NCBI RefSeq assembly: GCF_011620715.1
Contig: NZ_WOYP01000023.1
Span: 1-53,165 of the forward strand
Direction of reading: 5' to 3'
Length of the DNA: 53,165 bases
Origin: Microbacterium sp.
GTDB taxonomy: Bacteria > Actinomycetota > Actinomycetes > Actinomycetales > Microbacteriaceae
Shown piece after piece: positions 50,457 through 53,165 of this stretch (positions are counted from its first letter, which is position 1; each line of letters starts with the position of its first letter). Below the pieces are notes generated by a model that searched no databases, was not told where the DNA came from, and saw only the letters and a list, made by a program, of their open reading frames with translations. Position numbers and translations under genes: made by a program.

Positions 50457-52055
50457 GTGGTCACGGGTCCGTTGAAGGGTCAGGTCGACAAGGTCTGGGA
50501 CGCCTTCTGGTCGGGCGGCATCGCCAATCCCGTCGAGGTCATCGAGCAGATCACCTACCTGCTGTTCATCAAGCGCCTGGACGAACTCCACACCAAAGAG
50601 GAGCAGAAGGCGGCCCGCTTCGGCGACCCGATCGAGAACGCCGTGTTCCCCGAGGGCTACGACAGCGACACACCGGGCAGGCGACCGTATCGCGACCTGC
50701 GGTGGAGCGTGTTCACGAACTACGCGCCCTCCGAGATGTTCGAGGTCGTCTCCGAGCACGTCTTCCCGTGGCTGCGCCGGATGGGTGCCGAAGGCTCGAG
50801 CTACGCCCGAAACATGCGTGACGCGCGGTTCACGATCCCGACGCCGGCGCTGCTGACGAAAGTCGTCGATCTGCTCGCCGACATTCCGATGGAAGACCGC
50901 GACACCAAGGGCGACATCTACGAGTACATGCTCTCGAAGCTCGCCACGAGCGGCACGAACGGGCAGTTCCGCACCGCGCGGCACATCATCAAGCTCATGG
51001 TCGACCTGCAGCAGCCGCGGCCCGACGACCGCATCATCGATCCGGCGGTCGGCACGGCCGGCTTCCTGGTGATGGCGGAGGAGTATCTGCGCGAGCATCA
51101 TCCCGAGTTGTGGGCGGATTCCGCGGCCCGAGCCCACTTCAACGGCCCGATGTTCACGGGCTACGACTCGGATGCCGCGATGGCCCGCATCGCGAGCATG
51201 AACATGCTGCTGCACGGCGTCGAGAATCCCACGATCGAGCGTGCGGATTCGCTCACCGAGGGCCATCCCGGCGATGACACGTACACGCTCGTGCTCGCCA
51301 ATCCGCCGTTCGCGGGGTCGCTCGACGACGAGACGGTGGCGAAGGACCTGCAGAAGGTCGTGAAGACGCGCAAGACGGAGCTTCTCTTTCTCGTTCTCAT
51401 GATCCGGATGCTGCGCAACGGCGGTCGCGCGGCCGTCATCGTGCCCGAGGGCGTGCTGTTCGGCTCGAGCAACGCGCACAAGGCGGTGCGCAAGATGCTC
51501 ATCGAGGATCACAAGCTGGATGCCGTCATCAAGCTGCCGAGCGGAACCTTCAAGCCCTATACGGGCGTCTCGACCGCGATCCTGCTCTTCACGAAGACGT
51601 CCTCCGGCGGCACCGATCAGGTCTGGTTCTACGACGTGCGCGCCGACGGCATGACCCTCGACGACAAGCGCACTCCGATCGAGGCGAACGACCTCCCCGA
51701 CGTTCTCGCCCGCTGGCAGTCACTCGCCGGTGATCGAGTAGGCGAGGAACGAGCCGTATCGAGATCCCCCGGCGATCGAGTAGGCGAGGAACTGACCACC
51801 CCCGGTGATCGAGTAGGCGAGGAGCGAGCCGTATCGAGATCCCCCGAACACGACCGCCCCCGCACCGCGCAGTCGTTCCTCGTGCCGAAGCAGGAGATCG
51901 TCGACAACGGCTACGACCTCTCGCTCAACCGCTACAAGGAACTCGAGATCGAAGAGGTCGAGCACCGCTGGCCGCAGGAGATCCTCGACGAACTCGACGC
52001 CCTGGAGGTCGAGATCCAGGACGGCCTGAAGCGCCTGCGGAAGATGCTCGCGTGA
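50457..52055 (+). CDS. hsdM: Type I restriction-modification system methyltransferase (M) subunit
   Basis: VDKVWDAFWSGGIANPVEVIEQITYLLFIKRLDE; QFRTARHIIKLMVDL; DPAVGTAGFLVMAEEYL; LVLANPPFAGSL. Confidence 0.95.
   Translation: MVTGPLKGQVDKVWDAFWSGGIANPVEVIEQITYLLFIKRLDELHTKEEQKAARFGDPIENAVFPEGYDSDTPGRRPYRDLRWSVFTNYAPSEMFEVVSEHVFPWLRRMGAEGSSYARNMRDARFTIPTPALLTKVVDLLADIPMEDRDTKGDIYEYMLSKLATSGTNGQFRTARHIIKLMVDLQQPRPDDRIIDPAVGTAGFLVMAEEYLREHHPELWADSAARAHFNGPMFTGYDSDAAMARIASMNMLLHGVENPTIERADSLTEGHPGDDTYTLVLANPPFAGSLDDETVAKDLQKVVKTRKTELLFLVLMIRMLRNGGRAAVIVPEGVLFGSSNAHKAVRKMLIEDHKLDAVIKLPSGTFKPYTGVSTAILLFTKTSSGGTDQVWFYDVRADGMTLDDKRTPIEANDLPDVLARWQSLAGDRVGEERAVSRSPGDRVGEELTTPGDRVGEERAVSRSPEHDRPRTAQSFLVPKQEIVDNGYDLSLNRYKELEIEEVEHRWPQEILDELDALEVEIQDGLKRLRKMLA
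51729..51845. repeat. Three REP-like units inserted in-frame in hsdM
   Basis: ggtgatcgagtaggcgaggaacgagccgtatcgagatccccc (51729-51770), ggcgatcgagtaggcgaggaactgaccaccccc (51771-51803), ggtgatcgagtaggcgaggagcgagccgtatcgagatccccc (51804-51845). Confidence 0.9.
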
Positions 52056-53134
52056 CGACCGTGCGAGTCGGCGACATCGCTCATCAGATTCGTGGCGTCA
52101 CCTACGCCAAAGGCGATGCATCTGATGTGCCGCTTGACACGCATGTTGCCCTACTTCGCGCAGGCAACATTGGCGAATTTGGTCTGTTGATGGACGACTT
52201 GATCTTCGTCCCCAAAGCGAGGGTCAGCCCCCGTCAGATGCTCCAGCCCGACGACGTCCTCATCGCGGCATCCAGCGGGAGCCTGAGCGTGGTCGGCAAG
52301 GCGGCGCGCGTTGTAGACCCGATTCAAGGATCGTTCGGTGCGTTCTGCAAAGTCCTCCGCCCGACACCAGGCGTCGATCCCGCCTACTTTGCGCACTTCT
52401 TCCGAACGTCCGACTACCGGCGGCACATCTCGTCGGTGGCGGCTGGAGCGAACATCAACAACCTGCGAGGCGGAGACCTCGATCGGATCGAGATACCCCT
52501 CCCACCCCTCCCCGAGCAACGCCGAATCGCGGCGATCCTCGACGAGGCCGACGCCCTCCGCGAACGCAAATCTCGGGCCGTTCACTTTCTGCAAGCTCTG
52601 GAAGTCTCAACTTTTCGAGACCGAGTAGCGCGGTTGCAGACTCAACGGGTTCGACTCAGAAGCGTCGCAATCACGACGAGCGGCGGAACTCCGTCGCGGA
52701 GTCAGCCCGAGAACTTTGGCGGGGCTGTTCCTTGGGTGAAGTCGGGTGAGGTCGCGCAGGGAATAGTCACGTCGACATCCGAGACCATCACGGAGCTCGC
52801 GCTGCAGAGAAGTAGCGCGAAGGTCATGCCGGCCGGAACGGTAGTCATCGCGATGTACGGTGCCACTGCCGGGGAGGTAGGCGTCCTGGGTGTCGATGCA
52901 GCGACCAACCAAGCCGTTTGCAGCATCACTCCGGCCGAGAGTCTCGATGCGGGATTCTTGCGCCGCTCCCTGTTAGCGATGAAGGAGGATCTCAAGTCAA
53001 AGGCCGTCGGCGGCGCCCAGCCGAATCTTTCGCAGGGCATGATCCGCGACATCAACCTCGACCTACCCGCCGTTGCGGAGCAACGCGCCGTAGTCCAGAT
53101 TTGTGACGAGCCCTCTTTGCCAGGCTGGTTGTGA
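52052..53134 (+). CDS. hsdS: Type I restriction-modification specificity (S) subunit, probably C-terminally truncated
   Basis: Two TRD-like halves, each followed by L(P)xxxEQR (LPPLPEQRRIAAILDEADALRERKS and LPAVAEQRAVVQI). Stop soon after the second EQR. ATGA overlap with hsdM. Confidence 0.9.
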   Translation: MTTVRVGDIAHQIRGVTYAKGDASDVPLDTHVALLRAGNIGEFGLLMDDLIFVPKARVSPRQMLQPDDVLIAASSGSLSVVGKAARVVDPIQGSFGAFCKVLRPTPGVDPAYFAHFFRTSDYRRHISSVAAGANINNLRGGDLDRIEIPLPPLPEQRRIAAILDEADALRERKSRAVHFLQALEVSTFRDRVARLQTQRVRLRSVAITTSGGTPSRSQPENFGGAVPWVKSGEVAQGIVTSTSETITELALQRSSAKVMPAGTVVIAMYGATAGEVGVLGVDAATNQAVCSITPAESLDAGFLRRSLLAMKEDLKSKAVGGAQPNLSQGMIRDINLDLPAVAEQRAVVQICDEPSLPGWL

Positions 53135-53165
53135 GTCATTCCACGATCGGTGAGGGAGCAGGGTG

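Overview
The window is high-GC actinobacterial DNA, most consistent with Microbacterium or a close relative. That placement is an inference from protein flavour and codon usage; no search was run. The left 4.6 kb looks like a small genomic island. It lies against the 3' end of tRNA-Ser(GCT) and is bounded by a 24-bp direct repeat of the tRNA 3' end (32-55 and 4610-4633). No integrase is visible inside it. Its cargo is an AlbA_2/RecG-like ATPase-wHTH protein, a protein with a D...ExK pattern suggestive of a PD-(D/E)XK nuclease, and a beta-CASP/MBL nuclease-like gene broken by two +1 frameshifts at homopolymers. I consider this cassette the best candidate for an undescribed system. The remainder is mostly chromosomal: LCP proteins, tRNA-Ser(TGA), serS, photolyase, pheA, pgm, a GH3/MFS/TetR locus, an orphan DNA methyltransferase coupled to a lipoate ligase, a CP-ATP-grasp/alpha-E/transglutaminase cluster, ddaH-rocD-putA, cofE, and a branched-chain acyl-CoA catabolism cluster. 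The right edge holds hsdM/hsdS of a type I RM system. Non-coding or unusual signals include REP-like elements (one apparently inserted with a 23-bp duplication across a stop/start junction, another as an in-frame triple copy in hsdM), an octapeptide duplication in SerRS, a perfect 14-bp-arm hairpin at the photolyase start, a 19-bp inverted repeat before pgm, and apparent over-representation of GGATGC/GCATCC. All family names come from reading the translated sequences.
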